A stretch of DNA of 64,000 bases from Bradyrhizobium yuanmingense (GCF_029167105.1 NZ_JARFML010000007.1:62001-126000); one strand, 5' to 3'. Numbered from the stretch's first letter, positions 1 to 17,174 are shown. A program made the numbers and translations. Notes: generated by a model from the letters alone, not told the origin.

Positions 1-74
1 GCGACACCATCGAATCGGCCATGAAGATGGTCGAGGGCTCGGCCCGTTCGATGGGTCTGGAAGTTGCGGGGTAA
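1..74 (+). CDS. rplK: 50S ribosomal protein L11, C-terminal end (partial)
   Basis: Only the last 23 codons lie in the window; the reading frame starts at base 3 and ends at TAA 72-74. The peptide (DTIESAMKMVEG, then a small Ser/Arg segment ending in EVAG) matches the C-terminal helix of L11, which binds the GTPase-associated region of 23S rRNA. The call is supported mainly by position: rplA begins 6 nt downstream, the usual rplK-rplA order. The 5' part lies outside the window. Confidence 0.9.
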   Translation, partial: DTIESAMKMVEGSARSMGLEVAG

Positions 75-80
75 GCGGCC

Positions 81-773
81 ATGGCAATCGGAAAGCGTTT
101 GAACAAAGCCCGCGAAGGCATTGACCGCGAAAAGCTTTACCCGCTCGCGGACGCCATCAAGATGGTCAAGGAACGCGCGAAAGCGAAGTTCGACGAGACC
201 ATCGAGGTCGCGATCAATCTCGGCGTCGATCCGCGTCACGCCGACCAGATGGTCCGCGGTGTCGTGACCCTGCCGAACGGCACCGGCCGTACGCTCCGCG
301 TCGGCGTGTTCGCCCGCGGCGCCAAGGCCGATGAAGCCAAGGCCGCCGGTGCCGACGTCGTCGGCGCCGAGGACCTGGTCGAGAAGGTGCAGAACGGCAC
401 GATCGATTTCGACCGCTGTATCGCCACCCCCGACATGATGCCGCTGGTCGGCCGCCTCGGTAAGGTGCTCGGCCCGCGCGGCCTGATGCCGAACCCGAAG
501 ATCGGTACCGTGACCATGGACGTCACCGGTGCGGTGAAGGGTGCCAAGGGCGGTTCGGTCGAGTTCCGGGTCGAGAAGGCCGGCATCCTGCAGGCCGGCG
601 TTGGCAAGGCCTCGTTCTCCGAGGAGAAGCTGGTCGAGAACATCAAGGCTCTGGCTGACGCGGTCTCCAAGGCGAAGCCGGCCGGTTCCAAGGGCACCTA
701 CATCCAGCGCGTTGCGGTGTCCTCGACGATGGGCCCCGGCGTGAAGGTCGAGCCGGGCACCATTCTCGGCTGA
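81..773 (+). CDS. rplA: 50S ribosomal protein L1
   Basis: This is a 230-residue protein of normal L1 length. L1 forms the mobile stalk near the E site and, in E. coli, represses translation of the rplK-rplA mRNA. The family signature is visible at about residues 114-144 ([20 protein letters not shown] followed by LMPNPK). It starts 6 nt after rplK and is therefore co-transcribed with it. It is not followed directly by rplJ: a GC-rich hairpin at 794-829 and a dehydrogenase gene come first, which separates it from the rplJ-rplL-rpoBC cluster. Confidence 0.98.
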   Translation: MAIGKRLNKAREGIDREKLYPLADAIKMVKERAKAKFDETIEVAINLGVDPRHADQMVRGVVTLPNGTGRTLRVGVFARGAKADEAKAAGADVVGAEDLVEKVQNGTIDFDRCIATPDMMPLVGRLGKVLGPRGLMPNPKIGTVTMDVTGAVKGAKGGSVEFRVEKAGILQAGVGKASFSEEKLVENIKALADAVSKAKPAGSKGTYIQRVAVSSTMGPGVKVEPGTILG

Positions 774-793
774 GGTTTGGAAATTGCATGAGG

Positions 794-829
794 CGAGGGG
801 CGGGATCGGGCGACCGATTCCGCCCCTCG
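794..829 (+). terminator. GC-rich hairpin after rplA, probable terminator
   Basis: A near-perfect hairpin: CGAGGGGCGG (794-803) pairs with CCGCCCCTCG (820-829), and an inner ATCGG/CCGAT stem closes a GCGA loop. The downstream tail (TCGTTTG) is only moderately T-rich, so it may be a weak terminator or an attenuator. Its position 21 nt after the rplA stop suits the end of an rplKA transcript. Confidence 0.6.
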
Positions 830-860
830 TCGTTTGTGGCGGCGCTCTTCGGAAACAACA

Positions 861-1814
861 ATGGCTGACAAGGTCCTGATCTACTCGCGCTTTCCCAAGT
901 CGATGATGGCGCGCTTCGCCGAGCGGTTCGAGCTGCTCGATACCGGCGGCAAGCCCGCGCGGGAGGTGTTTCCGGCGGAGGAGCTGGGCGGCATCCGCGC
1001 ACTGCTGACTGCTGGCGGCTCGCCACTCGGTGCGGAGGCGATGGACCTGTTTCCGAAGCTCGGCGCCATCGTCTGCTATGGGACTGGCTATGATGGCGTC
1101 GACATAAAAGCGGCAGCCAGCCGCAATATCGCGGTCGGCCACAGTCCGGGGGCGAATGCGGCCTCGGTCGCCGACATCGCGATGACCCTGATGCTGGCGA
1201 CGACGCGGCGGATCCTCGTCGCGGACCAGTATGTCCGCAGCGGCGATTGGGCGGCGTCAAAACAGTCGCCGATGATGCGGCCGCAGGCCGGCATGCCCGG
1301 CCGCCGCATCGGCATCTACGGCATGGGTGAGATCGGCCGCAAGATCGCGGCGCGCTGCGCCGCCTTCGAGAGCGAGGTCGGCTATTTCAGCCGCACCAAA
1401 TACGATCTGCCCTATCAGTACTTTCCGACCCTGGAGGCGCTCGCCGATTGGTGCAGCGTCCTGATGATCGCGGTGCGGGCAGGGGCCGAGACCCAACATG
1501 TCGTCAACGCCGATATCCTCAGGCGCCTCGGCGCGGACGGCTATGTCGTCAACATCTCCCGCGGCTCCGTCATCGACGAGAAGGCGCTGGTCGCGGCGCT
1601 CACCGACAAGACCATCGCGGGGGCGGGCCTCGACGTCTTCGAGAAGGAACCGCACGCGCCTGACGCCCTGACCGAACTCCCCAACGTGGTGTTCGCCCCG
1701 CATATCGGCGGCCACACCCTGGATTCGCACGTCGCCATGCAGAACTGCGTGCTGGCCAACCTGACGGCGTTCTTCGCGGGCAAACCGCTGCCGTATCGGG
1801 TCAAATCGGCCTGA
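861..1814 (+). CDS. D-isomer specific 2-hydroxyacid dehydrogenase
   Basis: A 317-residue cytosolic NAD(P)-dependent dehydrogenase of the D-2-hydroxyacid family (phosphoglycerate, glyoxylate or hydroxypyruvate reductase type). The nucleotide fold shows GMGEIG with glycines at 154, 156 and 159. The catalytic set is present: Arg234 in NISRGS, Glu263 in FEKEP and His281 in PHIGGH. I chose the ATG at 861 over an upstream in-frame ATG at 834, because the extra residues (MWRRSSETT) do not look like the family N-terminus. The exact substrate cannot be read from the sequence. The gene sits alone between rplA and rplJ, an unusual interruption of the ribosomal cluster. Confidence 0.9.
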   Translation: MADKVLIYSRFPKSMMARFAERFELLDTGGKPAREVFPAEELGGIRALLTAGGSPLGAEAMDLFPKLGAIVCYGTGYDGVDIKAAASRNIAVGHSPGANAASVADIAMTLMLATTRRILVADQYVRSGDWAASKQSPMMRPQAGMPGRRIGIYGMGEIGRKIAARCAAFESEVGYFSRTKYDLPYQYFPTLEALADWCSVLMIAVRAGAETQHVVNADILRRLGADGYVVNISRGSVIDEKALVAALTDKTIAGAGLDVFEKEPHAPDALTELPNVVFAPHIGGHTLDSHVAMQNCVLANLTAFFAGKPLPYRVKSA

Positions 1815-2396
1815 ATCGGCCCTTGTTGGGCCATCTCAAGCCCAACCGCCAATCGATTGGAACTGGTGTGAATTTTGCTCTTGGCAAGCAGGCTCCGAGC
1901 GGTTAAAGAACCGCCTCCGGACGTGCCGGCCTCGGCTGGCGCGTTCGTGCACGTATTCCGAAAACCCGACACGACAGGAGATCATTCCTTTTCAGGACGT
2001 CCGCGAGGATTTGCCCGAAAAGGAAGGAAGATCCGTCGTTTGGCAGGGATGCGGGCAGAGGTCGGGCGGTTCGCCGGCTGACCTCGTCCTGTCCAAGACT
2101 GCAGGCGCCCGCGAAGAATTTCGATTCCTCAACGGCTTAATCGCACGGCCTGCATAGACGGGTGAAGACCGGATTCACTTCGCATCCAGCTTTAAGGGCT
2201 GGTTTTGCGAAACGGGTCTGGTTCGGACCTCGACACGCCGTGGGCCCTTGGGCTCCCGGAGGGCAGGCTTTGAATTGTCGTCTTGCCCGGCGTGTCCGAT
2301 GGGTTTTTGGCCCGGAGGTTCAGGTTTGGGCGGGACGATGGGTGCAACCCGGCGGTCCCGCTTCTCGCGATGACCGCCAACCGGAGAGAGCTTGCT
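1815..2396 (+). promoter_or_regulatory. Long structured leader upstream of rplJ
   Basis: This 582-nt gap holds no convincing gene. Two hairpins abut each other at 2162-2178 (GTGAA/TTCAC) and 2179-2211. In the second, TTCGCA pairs with TGCGAA and CCAGC with GCTGG, separated by a 1x3 internal loop. They lie about 190 nt before the rplJ start, where other bacteria place the L10(L12)4-binding leader that autoregulates rplJL. I see no clear kink-turn, so the link to L10 is inference from position. A weaker hairpin TTGGGC/GCCCAA at 1826-1845 lacks a T-tract. The promoter could not be fixed. Confidence 0.4.
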
Positions 2397-2915
2397 GTGG
2401 AACGAGCGGCAAAAAAAGAAGCGGTCGAACAGCTCAACGAGGTCTTCAAGACCACGAGCGTCGCGATCGTTGCTCAATATTCCGGCCTCACCGTCGCCCA
2501 GATGCAGAAGCTGCGCCAGCAGATGAAGCAGGCGGGTGCCGCGGTGAAGGTCTCGAAGAACCGTCTCGCCAAAATTGCTCTTGAAGGCACTGACGTCGTT
2601 GCCATCGGCCCCATGCTGAAGGGGCCGACCGTGATCGCGACTTCGAACGATCCGGTAGCGGCGCCAAAGGTCGCCATCGAATTCGCCAAGGCGAACGAAA
2701 AATTCGTCATCGTCGGCGGATCGATGGGGAAGACCGTCCTGAATGTCGACGGCGTGAAGGCGCTTGCCTCGCTGCCGTCGCTTGACGAACTGCGCGGCAA
2801 GATCGTCGGCCTCATCGTGGCCCCGGCGACCAAGCTGGCCCAGCTCGCCAACGCGCCCGCGGGCAAGCTCGCGCGCGTCATCCAGGCTCATGCCTCAAAG
2901 GGCGAAGCGGCCTGA
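2397..2915 (+). CDS. rplJ: 50S ribosomal protein L10
   Basis: L10 anchors the L7/L12 dimers to the stalk base, and the L10-L12 complex commonly represses its own mRNA. I use the GTG at 2397, which gives the rhizobial N-terminus (M/V)[16 protein letters not shown] and a 172-residue product. The GGAG at 2383-2386 lies 10 nt before it. An in-frame ATG at 2370 and longer forms from 2283 add residues that do not look like L10. The helical C-terminus ([15 protein letters not shown]) is the L12-binding tail. rplL follows after 54 nt. Confidence 0.95.
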   Translation: MERAAKKEAVEQLNEVFKTTSVAIVAQYSGLTVAQMQKLRQQMKQAGAAVKVSKNRLAKIALEGTDVVAIGPMLKGPTVIATSNDPVAAPKVAIEFAKANEKFVIVGGSMGKTVLNVDGVKALASLPSLDELRGKIVGLIVAPATKLAQLANAPAGKLARVIQAHASKGEAA

Positions 2916-2969
2916 CGCCCTTCGCAAAACTCAAACCCGAACCAGACTTACAGTTAAGGAAACTGAACA

Positions 2970-3350
2970 ATGGCTGACCTGCAGAAGATCGTTGACGACC
3001 TCTCGAGCCTGACCGTGCTCGAAGCTGCCGAACTCGCGAAGCTCCTCGAAGAGAAGTGGGGCGTTTCGGCTGCCGCGGCTGTCGCCGTGGCCGGCCCGGC
3101 TGCTGGCGGCGGCGGTGCTGCCGCTCCGGCGGAAGAGAAGACCGAGTTCACGGTCGTTCTCGCCAGCGCCGGCGACAAGAAGATCGAGGTCATCAAGGAA
3201 GTCCGCGCCATCACCGGTCTCGGCCTGAAGGAAGCAAAGGACCTCGTCGAGGGTGCTCCGAAGCCGCTGAAGGAAGGCGTGAACAAGGACGAAGCCGACA
3301 AGATCAAGGCCCAGCTCGAGAAGGCTGGCGCCAAGGTCGAGCTCAAGTAA
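2970..3350 (+). CDS. rplL: 50S ribosomal protein L7/L12
   Basis: The 126-residue stalk protein that recruits and activates translational GTPases. Three parts are visible: an N-terminal dimerisation segment (about 1-30), an Ala/Gly/Pro-rich hinge (about 36-55), and a conserved C-terminal globular domain with [20 protein letters not shown]. Very high expression is expected. A 483-nt gap follows before rpoB, containing two hairpins (3367-3402 and 3642-3679). These could uncouple the high stalk-protein dosage from RNA polymerase synthesis. Confidence 0.98.
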   Translation: MADLQKIVDDLSSLTVLEAAELAKLLEEKWGVSAAAAVAVAGPAAGGGGAAAPAEEKTEFTVVLASAGDKKIEVIKEVRAITGLGLKEAKDLVEGAPKPLKEGVNKDEADKIKAQLEKAGAKVELK

Positions 3351-3366
3351 GCACTGCTTACTGGCG

Positions 3367-3402
3367 GGATCCCCGGGTGGGCCACGGCTCTGCCCGGGAT
3401 CC
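3367..3402 (+). terminator. Imperfect hairpin just after rplL
   Basis: GGATCCCCGGG (3367-3377) can pair with CCCGGGATCC (3393-3402) with a single bulged C. There is no T-tract, so full termination is unlikely. Attenuation or RNA processing between rplL and rpoB is possible, as known at the equivalent E. coli junction. This is inferred from position and structure only. Confidence 0.4.
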
Positions 3403-3641
3403 TGGTCCCCCTTCGAGAGGGTGGACCGGAATGCAAAAGGCGTGCGACGGAACGATCCGACGCAGGCCAAACACGAAAAAGTGTGGGGATTTGAGGGTTT
3501 GACCCTCGAATCTGCACTATTGTCGCCCCATATCGGGTCGGCAGCACGAAAGCGCGGTGGGCAGGGATGCCGGATTTCCCTGTAAGCCGTTGGGAGAGCA
3601 GGCTATTTCGGGCTTTTGCAGTCCGTGAAGATGATCGTTGT

Positions 3642-3679
3642 GACGGGCGGGCGCGCATCTGCGCCCCGCGCGTCGTTTT
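3642..3679 (+). terminator. Hairpin with T-run in the rplL-rpoB gap, possible attenuator
   Basis: GACGGGCGGGCGC and GCGCCCCGCGCGTC form a GC-rich stem with one bulge and one mismatch. It is followed by G then TTTT (3676-3679) and a second T-run shortly after. It lies about 155 nt upstream of the rpoB start. Together with the hairpin at 3367 it makes this gap a candidate partial terminator. I saw nothing else convincing in 3403-3833; the small open frame there has no homology I recognise. Confidence 0.45.
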
Positions 3680-3833
3680 GCGTTTTGAAGGTCTGAAGAA
3701 CAGATTCAGGACATCGGCGCCTGAAACTGCGTCTCCGGCCCCAAAGACGGGTTCGAAAATTCAACCCGGAAAGCGGTGGCAGCCGCGGTCCGGACGGTGC
3801 GCCCAGAGCGGGCGACGAAAATGAGAGGCCACG

Positions 3834-7958
<4,125 letters not shown>

Positions 7959-7969
7959 TTCGACCTGTC

Positions 7970-7994
7970 ATGCCCGGCCTTCGCGGCCGGGCAT
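7970..7994. repeat. REP-like palindrome between rpoB and rpoC
   Basis: A perfect 10-bp stem ATGCCCGGCC / GGCCGGGCAT encloses the loop TTCGC. The motif GTCATGCCCGG...CCGGGCAT recurs in a longer form at 61688-61767, so it belongs to the same dispersed palindrome family. Inside an rpoBC transcript it may act as an RNA stability element. There is no T-tract. Confidence 0.75.
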
Positions 7995-8087
7995 CGGCGC
8001 CCCGCCCGAGGCCTTGAGGGCAGGGCGCCATGCAGAAATGATTTTCGAATTTGCGGCCGGAGGCGACCGGCACGCGAGGAGAAGACG

Positions 8088-12284
<4,197 letters not shown>

Positions 12285-12315
12285 TCGTTCATCCGTAGGA
12301 ATACCGAGAACAATG

Positions 12316-12342
12316 AAAAGGCCGGCTTTCGCCGGCCTTTTT
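12316..12342 (+). terminator. Rho-independent terminator after rpoC
   Basis: A perfect stem, AAAAGGCCGGC (12316-12326) with GCCGGCCTTTT (12331-12341), has a TTTC loop and runs into a T-tract. It is a textbook intrinsic terminator and, because of its A-rich left arm, could work in both directions. It marks the end of the rpoBC operon. Confidence 0.95.
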
Positions 12343-12477
12343 GCTGCTTTGTTTGCTTGTTGCGATGCGGGATCAACCTTTGTTCATCTTTCCTTCAGCC
12401 GCAAAAGCGCTTGTGCTATGGCGCTTTAGACCGGTGGTCCCGCCAAGGGGGCAGGGCCGGAAGACCACGGAACTCTC

Positions 12478-14532
12478 ATGCTTGATCTCGCAATCGTAGG
12501 CGGCGGCCCCGGCGGGCTGATGAGCGCCTGGTACCTGAAGCGCAAGCTCGGCGACCTCTGCCGCGTCACCATCTACGAGGCCTCCGACAGGCTCGGCGGC
12601 AAGATCGTCACCCGCAAGTTCGATTCGGCGCCCGCGATGTACGAGGCCGGTGTTGCCGAGATCTACGACTACTCCATGACGGGCCCGGATCCTCTGCGCG
12701 AGCTGATCCAGCATTTCGGCCTTCAGACCATTCCGATGGATGCCGAGCAGGTGCAGTTCGGCGGTGAGCTGCTCAACGACGTTCCCGGCATGCGCCGCAA
12801 ATACGGTGCCAGGACTGCCGCCGCGATCGAAGCCTTCCGCAAGCGCTGCGCCGAGGTGATGTCGCCGGTGGAATATTACGAGGGCGTCGGCGCGCACGAC
12901 AACGAACATCCCTGGGCCTACAAGACCGCCGAGCAGGTGCTCGACGAGGAGGTCGAGGACGTCACCGCAAAGCGCTTCTTCAAGGTGATGGCGCGTTCCG
13001 ACATCGCGACCGAGAGCCACAACACCAACGGGCTCAACGCGCTCAAGAACTATCTGATGGACGTCGACGGCTATATCGGCCTCTATTCCATCCAGAACGG
13101 CAACGAGCAGCTGATCGAGTGCCTGCAGTCGGAGGTCAATGCCGACATCCAGCTCAATCACCGCGTACTCACCGTCGGCAAGGCGCCGACCGGCCGGTAT
13201 CAGCTCAAGATGATGAACGGCAAGGGGCCGGAGACCCGTGACTTCGATCTCGTGCTGGTCTGCCTGCCGCATTCCTGGCTCGCCACTCTCGGCTGGGAGG
13301 GCGAGCAGCTGCGCAGGTCGATGGTCAAGCACGTGGCCTATTTCGACCGTCCCGCGCACTATCTGCGCGTCTCGGTCTTGTTCGACGAGCCGTTCTGGGG
13401 CGACAAGATTCCGGGCGCCTGGTTCATGTCGGAAGCCTTCGGCGGCTGCTGCGTCTACAACGAGGGCGCACGTCACGACGTCGGCAAGCATGGTGTTCTG
13501 AACTGGCTCATTCCCGGCTCTGACGCGCTGGCTTTTGCCAATCTGTCGGACCAGGAGCTGATCGAGGCCGCCCTGAAATCGCTGCCGGCTTCTCTCGGCG
13601 ATGCGCGTCTGCACTTCATGGAAGGCAAGATCCACCGCTGGCTGTCCTCGGTGAACGCGCTGCCTGGTGGTTTGCCCGCGCGCGACGTCATGACCAATCA
13701 CCGGCCCGAGCCGAAGGAACACTCCGGCATCGTGGTGGTCGGCGACTATCTGTTCGATTCGACGCTGAACGGCCTGCTGGATTCCTCGGACGCGGCGACC
13801 GACATCATCCTGACCGAGATGATGCGCCTGCGCCGCCAGCGCGCGCAGGACGACAAGCCGCTCTCGGACAAGATCGATCGCAAATATTTCGAGAATTATC
13901 GCGGTCTCGGCCCCTATCACCAGGCGTGGCGGCACTTCACCGATCCCGACTACCTGACGAAGCTGATCGGCATCGTCTGGGGCAGGGCGGCGGGCGCCAA
14001 GCTGCTGGTCGCGGGCTCCGCCAGCGGCGAACTGGTCGGCGCCCTGCGCGATCGCGGCATCGATGCATGGGGGATCGAGAACAACCGCGCGATCCACGCC
14101 AGGACGCCGAAAGCGTTGAAGAAGTACAACAAGCTCGGCACGATCACCGACATGCCGTTCAAGGACGGCACCTTCGACTTCGTGTTCGAGACCAGCCTCT
14201 GCCACGTTTCCCCGAAGCAAGTGGTCCGCGCGATCCGCGAGCTCAACCGCGTGGTCAAGACCGGCCTCGTGTTCGGCTCCATCACCTCGGACATGGCGCC
14301 GGCATTGATCGACCGCTACGACCTGCTGCGCGGAGTCAAGAAGCTCGGCACCTGGTGGGAATGGTCCGAACTGTTCTTCGGCAACGGCTTCGACCTGTCG
14401 ATGCACCGCAAGGATTGCACCGATGCGCTGTGGGAGGCGACGCTTGCCGCCAACAAGGGGCCGGGGCAGTGGTACGCCGACGCGGACAGCTTGCGCTATT
14501 CCTTCTTCGACAAGGTCGAGGACGAGGACTAG
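12478..14532 (+). CDS. FAD-dependent oxidoreductase fused to a SAM methyltransferase-like domain
   Basis: A 684-residue two-domain protein. Residues 1 to about 445 form an amine-oxidase/phytoene-desaturase-like flavoprotein: the dinucleotide motif GGGPGG is at residues 8-13, EASDRLGGK follows at the end of the second strand, and a C-terminal FAD motif GDYLFDSTLNG begins at 422. From about 480 the protein changes. A class I methyltransferase motif I-like segment, LLVAGSASGELVGALRDRG, starts at about 509, followed by MPFKDGTFDFVFETSLCHVS and a post-motif helix (IRELNRVVK). The motif I glycines differ from the classic GxGxG, so activity is uncertain. Substrate unknown. It is transcribed alone, after the rpoC terminator. 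Confidence 0.75.
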   Translation: MLDLAIVGGGPGGLMSAWYLKRKLGDLCRVTIYEASDRLGGKIVTRKFDSAPAMYEAGVAEIYDYSMTGPDPLRELIQHFGLQTIPMDAEQVQFGGELLNDVPGMRRKYGARTAAAIEAFRKRCAEVMSPVEYYEGVGAHDNEHPWAYKTAEQVLDEEVEDVTAKRFFKVMARSDIATESHNTNGLNALKNYLMDVDGYIGLYSIQNGNEQLIECLQSEVNADIQLNHRVLTVGKAPTGRYQLKMMNGKGPETRDFDLVLVCLPHSWLATLGWEGEQLRRSMVKHVAYFDRPAHYLRVSVLFDEPFWGDKIPGAWFMSEAFGGCCVYNEGARHDVGKHGVLNWLIPGSDALAFANLSDQELIEAALKSLPASLGDARLHFMEGKIHRWLSSVNALPGGLPARDVMTNHRPEPKEHSGIVVVGDYLFDSTLNGLLDSSDAATDIILTEMMRLRRQRAQDDKPLSDKIDRKYFENYRGLGPYHQAWRHFTDPDYLTKLIGIVWGRAAGAKLLVAGSASGELVGALRDRGIDAWGIENNRAIHARTPKALKKYNKLGTITDMPFKDGTFDFVFETSLCHVSPKQVVRAIRELNRVVKTGLVFGSITSDMAPALIDRYDLLRGVKKLGTWWEWSELFFGNGFDLSMHRKDCTDALWEATLAANKGPGQWYADADSLRYSFFDKVEDED

Positions 14533-14667
14533 CCTCGGGGGACGCCAACCGAATTCGCCAATTGTTTTGCCGAATTCATCCTGATCGCATAGAATCGGTG
14601 CAATAGCGGTTGCCGCTATTTCCTGCGTTCTCTGCGGTCATGCCGGCCGTCAGCATCGGTTGGTTTC

Positions 14668-16725
14668 ATGGCGTCCAAGCCTTTCTTGCCCGGCGACAAG
14701 CCTCTATCTCCCGATCAACAGAAGCTCGCCGCGGAGGAGGCGGCCGGGCTCGACGGCAAGCTCGCCGACGCTGCCAAGCCGGATCTCAAGGACGACGAGG
14801 ACGCCGAAGACGAGGGGGATGACGAGCTGGAGCTCGACGAGGACGATGAGGACGAGGACCTCGTCGTCTTTACCGCGCGCGAAGCCGCCGGGGCCCTCGC
14901 GACCATTGTCGGGTTCGTCAAGCCCTATCTCTCCAACTACAAGCGGATGCTGTCATTCGTGGCATTCGGCGTCGTGGTCGAGACGTTGTTCAACGTCATC
15001 ATGCCGCTCAGCCTCAAGTTCCTGATCGACGATGCGCTCGGCGAGGAGGATTTTCAGGCGCTCTACAAGATCCTCGGCGTGCTCGCCGTCGCCGGCATTT
15101 TCACCTCGATCGTTGCAGTCTGGTACGAACGCTGGGACGCCCGACTTGCCGCTGGCGTCATCTCCGATGTCCGCAAACGCCTGTTCGAGCACGTCCAGGA
15201 CCTGCCCGCCGCCTATTTCGGCCGCACCAGGCGCGGCGAGATCCTGTCGCGCTTCTCGGTCGATCTCTCGGCCTTCGAAGGCTCGGTCAAGACGTTCGCC
15301 AACAGTGCCGCGCTGCCGTTCCTGGAGCTGATCGCCGGCATCATCCTGATGCTGTTCCTCAACTGGCAGCTCGCCGTCGTCGCGCTGCTGGTGTTCCCGA
15401 TCACACTGATCGGCCCGCGGATCCTGACGCCGAAGGCGGTGCAGGCCAATTACGAACAGAAGCTCAATGAATCGGCGTTGCTGGGCCAAGTCCAGGAGAA
15501 CGTGGCCGCCCAGGCGGTGATCAAGGCGTTCAGCCTGCAACGCAAGATGTTCGCCTTCTTCACCTTGCGCAACGACGAGACCCGCAACAAGATGGCCTCG
15601 GCCACGTTCCTCTCGACCATGGTGGAGCGGACGGTCACCATCTCGGTGCTCCTCCTGCACCTCGTGGTGCTCGCGATCGGCGCGTATCTGGCGACCAAGG
15701 GCCATATCACCATCGGCACCTTTGTCACCTTCGAGAGCGCGTTCTGGGAGGTCTCCTACAACATCGCCCATGTGATGCATTTCATCCCGGTGTCGATCTC
15801 CTCGGCCGCCGCGATCCGCCACATCCAGGAATTGCTCGACGAGCCGACCCGCAGCGCCGATCGCCCGGGCGCGCCCGATCTGCCGCGCATCACCCACGAC
15901 ATTACCTTCGATCACGTCACCTTCCAGTACGAGGGTGGTCAGACGCCGGTGCTGGACAATCTCAGCCTCAAGCTCGATGCCGGCAAGCGCATCGCGATCG
16001 TCGGTCCGAGCGGCTCCGGCAAGAGCACGCTGCTCAATTTGATCCTGCGGCTCTACGTGCCCGACGAAGGCCGCGTCACCATCGACGGCGTCGACGTCCG
16101 CAAGGTGACGCTGGACTCGCTGCGCCGGAGCATGGCGGTGGTGTTCCAGGAGAACATGCTGTTCAACATGTCGATCCGCGAGAACATCCGGCTCGGCAAG
16201 GAGGGCGCGACCGACCAGGAGGTGGAGGAGGCGGCCAAGAAGGCCGAGATCCACCGCTACATCATGGGCCTGCCGCAACGCTACGACACGCCGGTCGGCG
16301 AGCGCGGCGACACGCTGTCGGGCGGCCAGCGCCAGCGCATCGCGATCGCGCGCGCGATCATCCGCAACCCCTCCGTGCTGCTGCTGGACGAAGCCACCTC
16401 GGCGCTGGACCAGACCACCGAGGCCGCGATCAACCGCACGCTGCTCAGGGTCGCCAAGGGTCGCACCATGATCTGGTCGACCCACCGCCTGACCTCGGTG
16501 GTCGAGATGGACGAGATCATCGTGATTTCAGGGGGCAGGGCGATCGAGCGCGGTTCCCATGCCGAGCTGCTGGCCAAGAATGGCACCTATCGCAAGCTGT
16601 GGAACGACCAGATCCACCAGCCCCATGGCGCGGCAGCTCATGCCGACGCCGACCGCGATGATGACGACGAGGACGAAGACCTCGAGGACGATGACCTCGA
16701 GGACGATGAGGACGAGGAGGAGTAA
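14668..16725 (+). CDS. ABC exporter half-transporter (membrane domain fused to ATPase)
   Basis: A 685-residue fused exporter of the MsbA/lipid-multidrug type. About six membrane helices lie between residues 75 and 375. The nucleotide-binding domain has Walker [10 protein letters not shown] (446-454), the signature LSGGQ (550-554) and Walker B ending LLLDEA (Asp574-Glu575). Both ends carry strongly acidic, probably disordered tails: residues 42-65 and roughly the last 26 residues are mostly Asp and Glu. The ATG at 14668 fits the methyl-Ala-Ser start. The substrate cannot be inferred. It is a single gene with a candidate terminator about 95 nt downstream. Confidence 0.88.
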   Translation: MASKPFLPGDKPLSPDQQKLAAEEAAGLDGKLADAAKPDLKDDEDAEDEGDDELELDEDDEDEDLVVFTAREAAGALATIVGFVKPYLSNYKRMLSFVAFGVVVETLFNVIMPLSLKFLIDDALGEEDFQALYKILGVLAVAGIFTSIVAVWYERWDARLAAGVISDVRKRLFEHVQDLPAAYFGRTRRGEILSRFSVDLSAFEGSVKTFANSAALPFLELIAGIILMLFLNWQLAVVALLVFPITLIGPRILTPKAVQANYEQKLNESALLGQVQENVAAQAVIKAFSLQRKMFAFFTLRNDETRNKMASATFLSTMVERTVTISVLLLHLVVLAIGAYLATKGHITIGTFVTFESAFWEVSYNIAHVMHFIPVSISSAAAIRHIQELLDEPTRSADRPGAPDLPRITHDITFDHVTFQYEGGQTPVLDNLSLKLDAGKRIAIVGPSGSGKSTLLNLILRLYVPDEGRVTIDGVDVRKVTLDSLRRSMAVVFQENMLFNMSIRENIRLGKEGATDQEVEEAAKKAEIHRYIMGLPQRYDTPVGERGDTLSGGQRQRIAIARAIIRNPSVLLLDEATSALDQTTEAAINRTLLRVAKGRTMIWSTHRLTSVVEMDEIIVISGGRAIERGSHAELLAKNGTYRKLWNDQIHQPHGAAAHADADRDDDDEDEDLEDDDLEDDEDEEE

Positions 16726-16818
16726 CCGCGGGCGGTCAGCTTCGAGCGGCCGCGTCTGATCGTCTCGTCTCACAGGCAACGCGCGGTTCAGCGCCGACTC
16801 GTCGATTCTCTGAAGCAA

Positions 16819-16848
16819 GGCGTTCGGCCGCCGCGACGCCGCTTTTTT
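16819..16848 (+). terminator. Candidate terminator of the ABC exporter gene
   Basis: A short stem GGCGT (16819-16823) / ACGCC (16836-16840) with partial inner pairing is followed by GC and six Ts (16843-16848). The stem is modest but GC-rich and the T-run is good. It lies 94 nt after the transporter stop. Confidence 0.5.
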
Positions 16849-17146
16849 GCAGGGCATGGCTTGGGGCGAGAGCCATCCGCGGGTCGGCAGGTCCGGGCTG
16901 AAGCCCCGTCACACCGGGCATCGCGGCGGGCCGGGAAAAGCTGGTAGACCGGCCACCAGCCAGCAAACTGAGCGCAGGCAGGAGAAAAGCCCCTCAGCTT
17001 GGTAATAAAACTACATTAAGCCCGGGTATAATTGGTTTCAGATCTGGCAGGTCAGTCGCCTCGGTCCTATATCAGGCAGGCGCGGGGAGGCGGCCATGAG
17101 GCTATTTTTTGCAGGCGCATGAAGCGCTTTGTGACTGTCGTTTCAC
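16849..17146. other. Intergenic stretch before the str operon promoter
   Basis: No gene is supported here. A TATAAT hexamer at 17027-17032 has no convincing -35 partner at 16-18 bp (the nearest TTGG-like element is more than 20 bp away), so I do not call it a promoter. No tRNA cloverleaf or repeat was recognised. Confidence 0.4.
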
Positions 17147-17174
17147 CTTGACTTGACCGATTCTCACTTATAGA
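17147..17174 (+). promoter_or_regulatory. Candidate housekeeping promoter of the str operon
   Basis: CTTGAC (17147-17152) and TATAGA (17169-17174) are spaced by 16 bp, close to the alphaproteobacterial housekeeping consensus. The site lies about 450 bp upstream of rpsL. The interval 17175-17623 would be a long untranslated leader; I saw no gene in it, and the in-frame extension upstream of rpsL does not look like protein. Confidence 0.5.

Noticed and set aside
1875..2081. Small open frame in the rplJ leader
   Set aside because: No ribosome site, no similarity, and it lies in what looks like a structured leader.
17027..17032. TATAAT hexamer upstream of the str operon
   Set aside because: No -35 partner at a normal spacing; the CTTGAC/TATAGA pair at 17147-17174 fits better.
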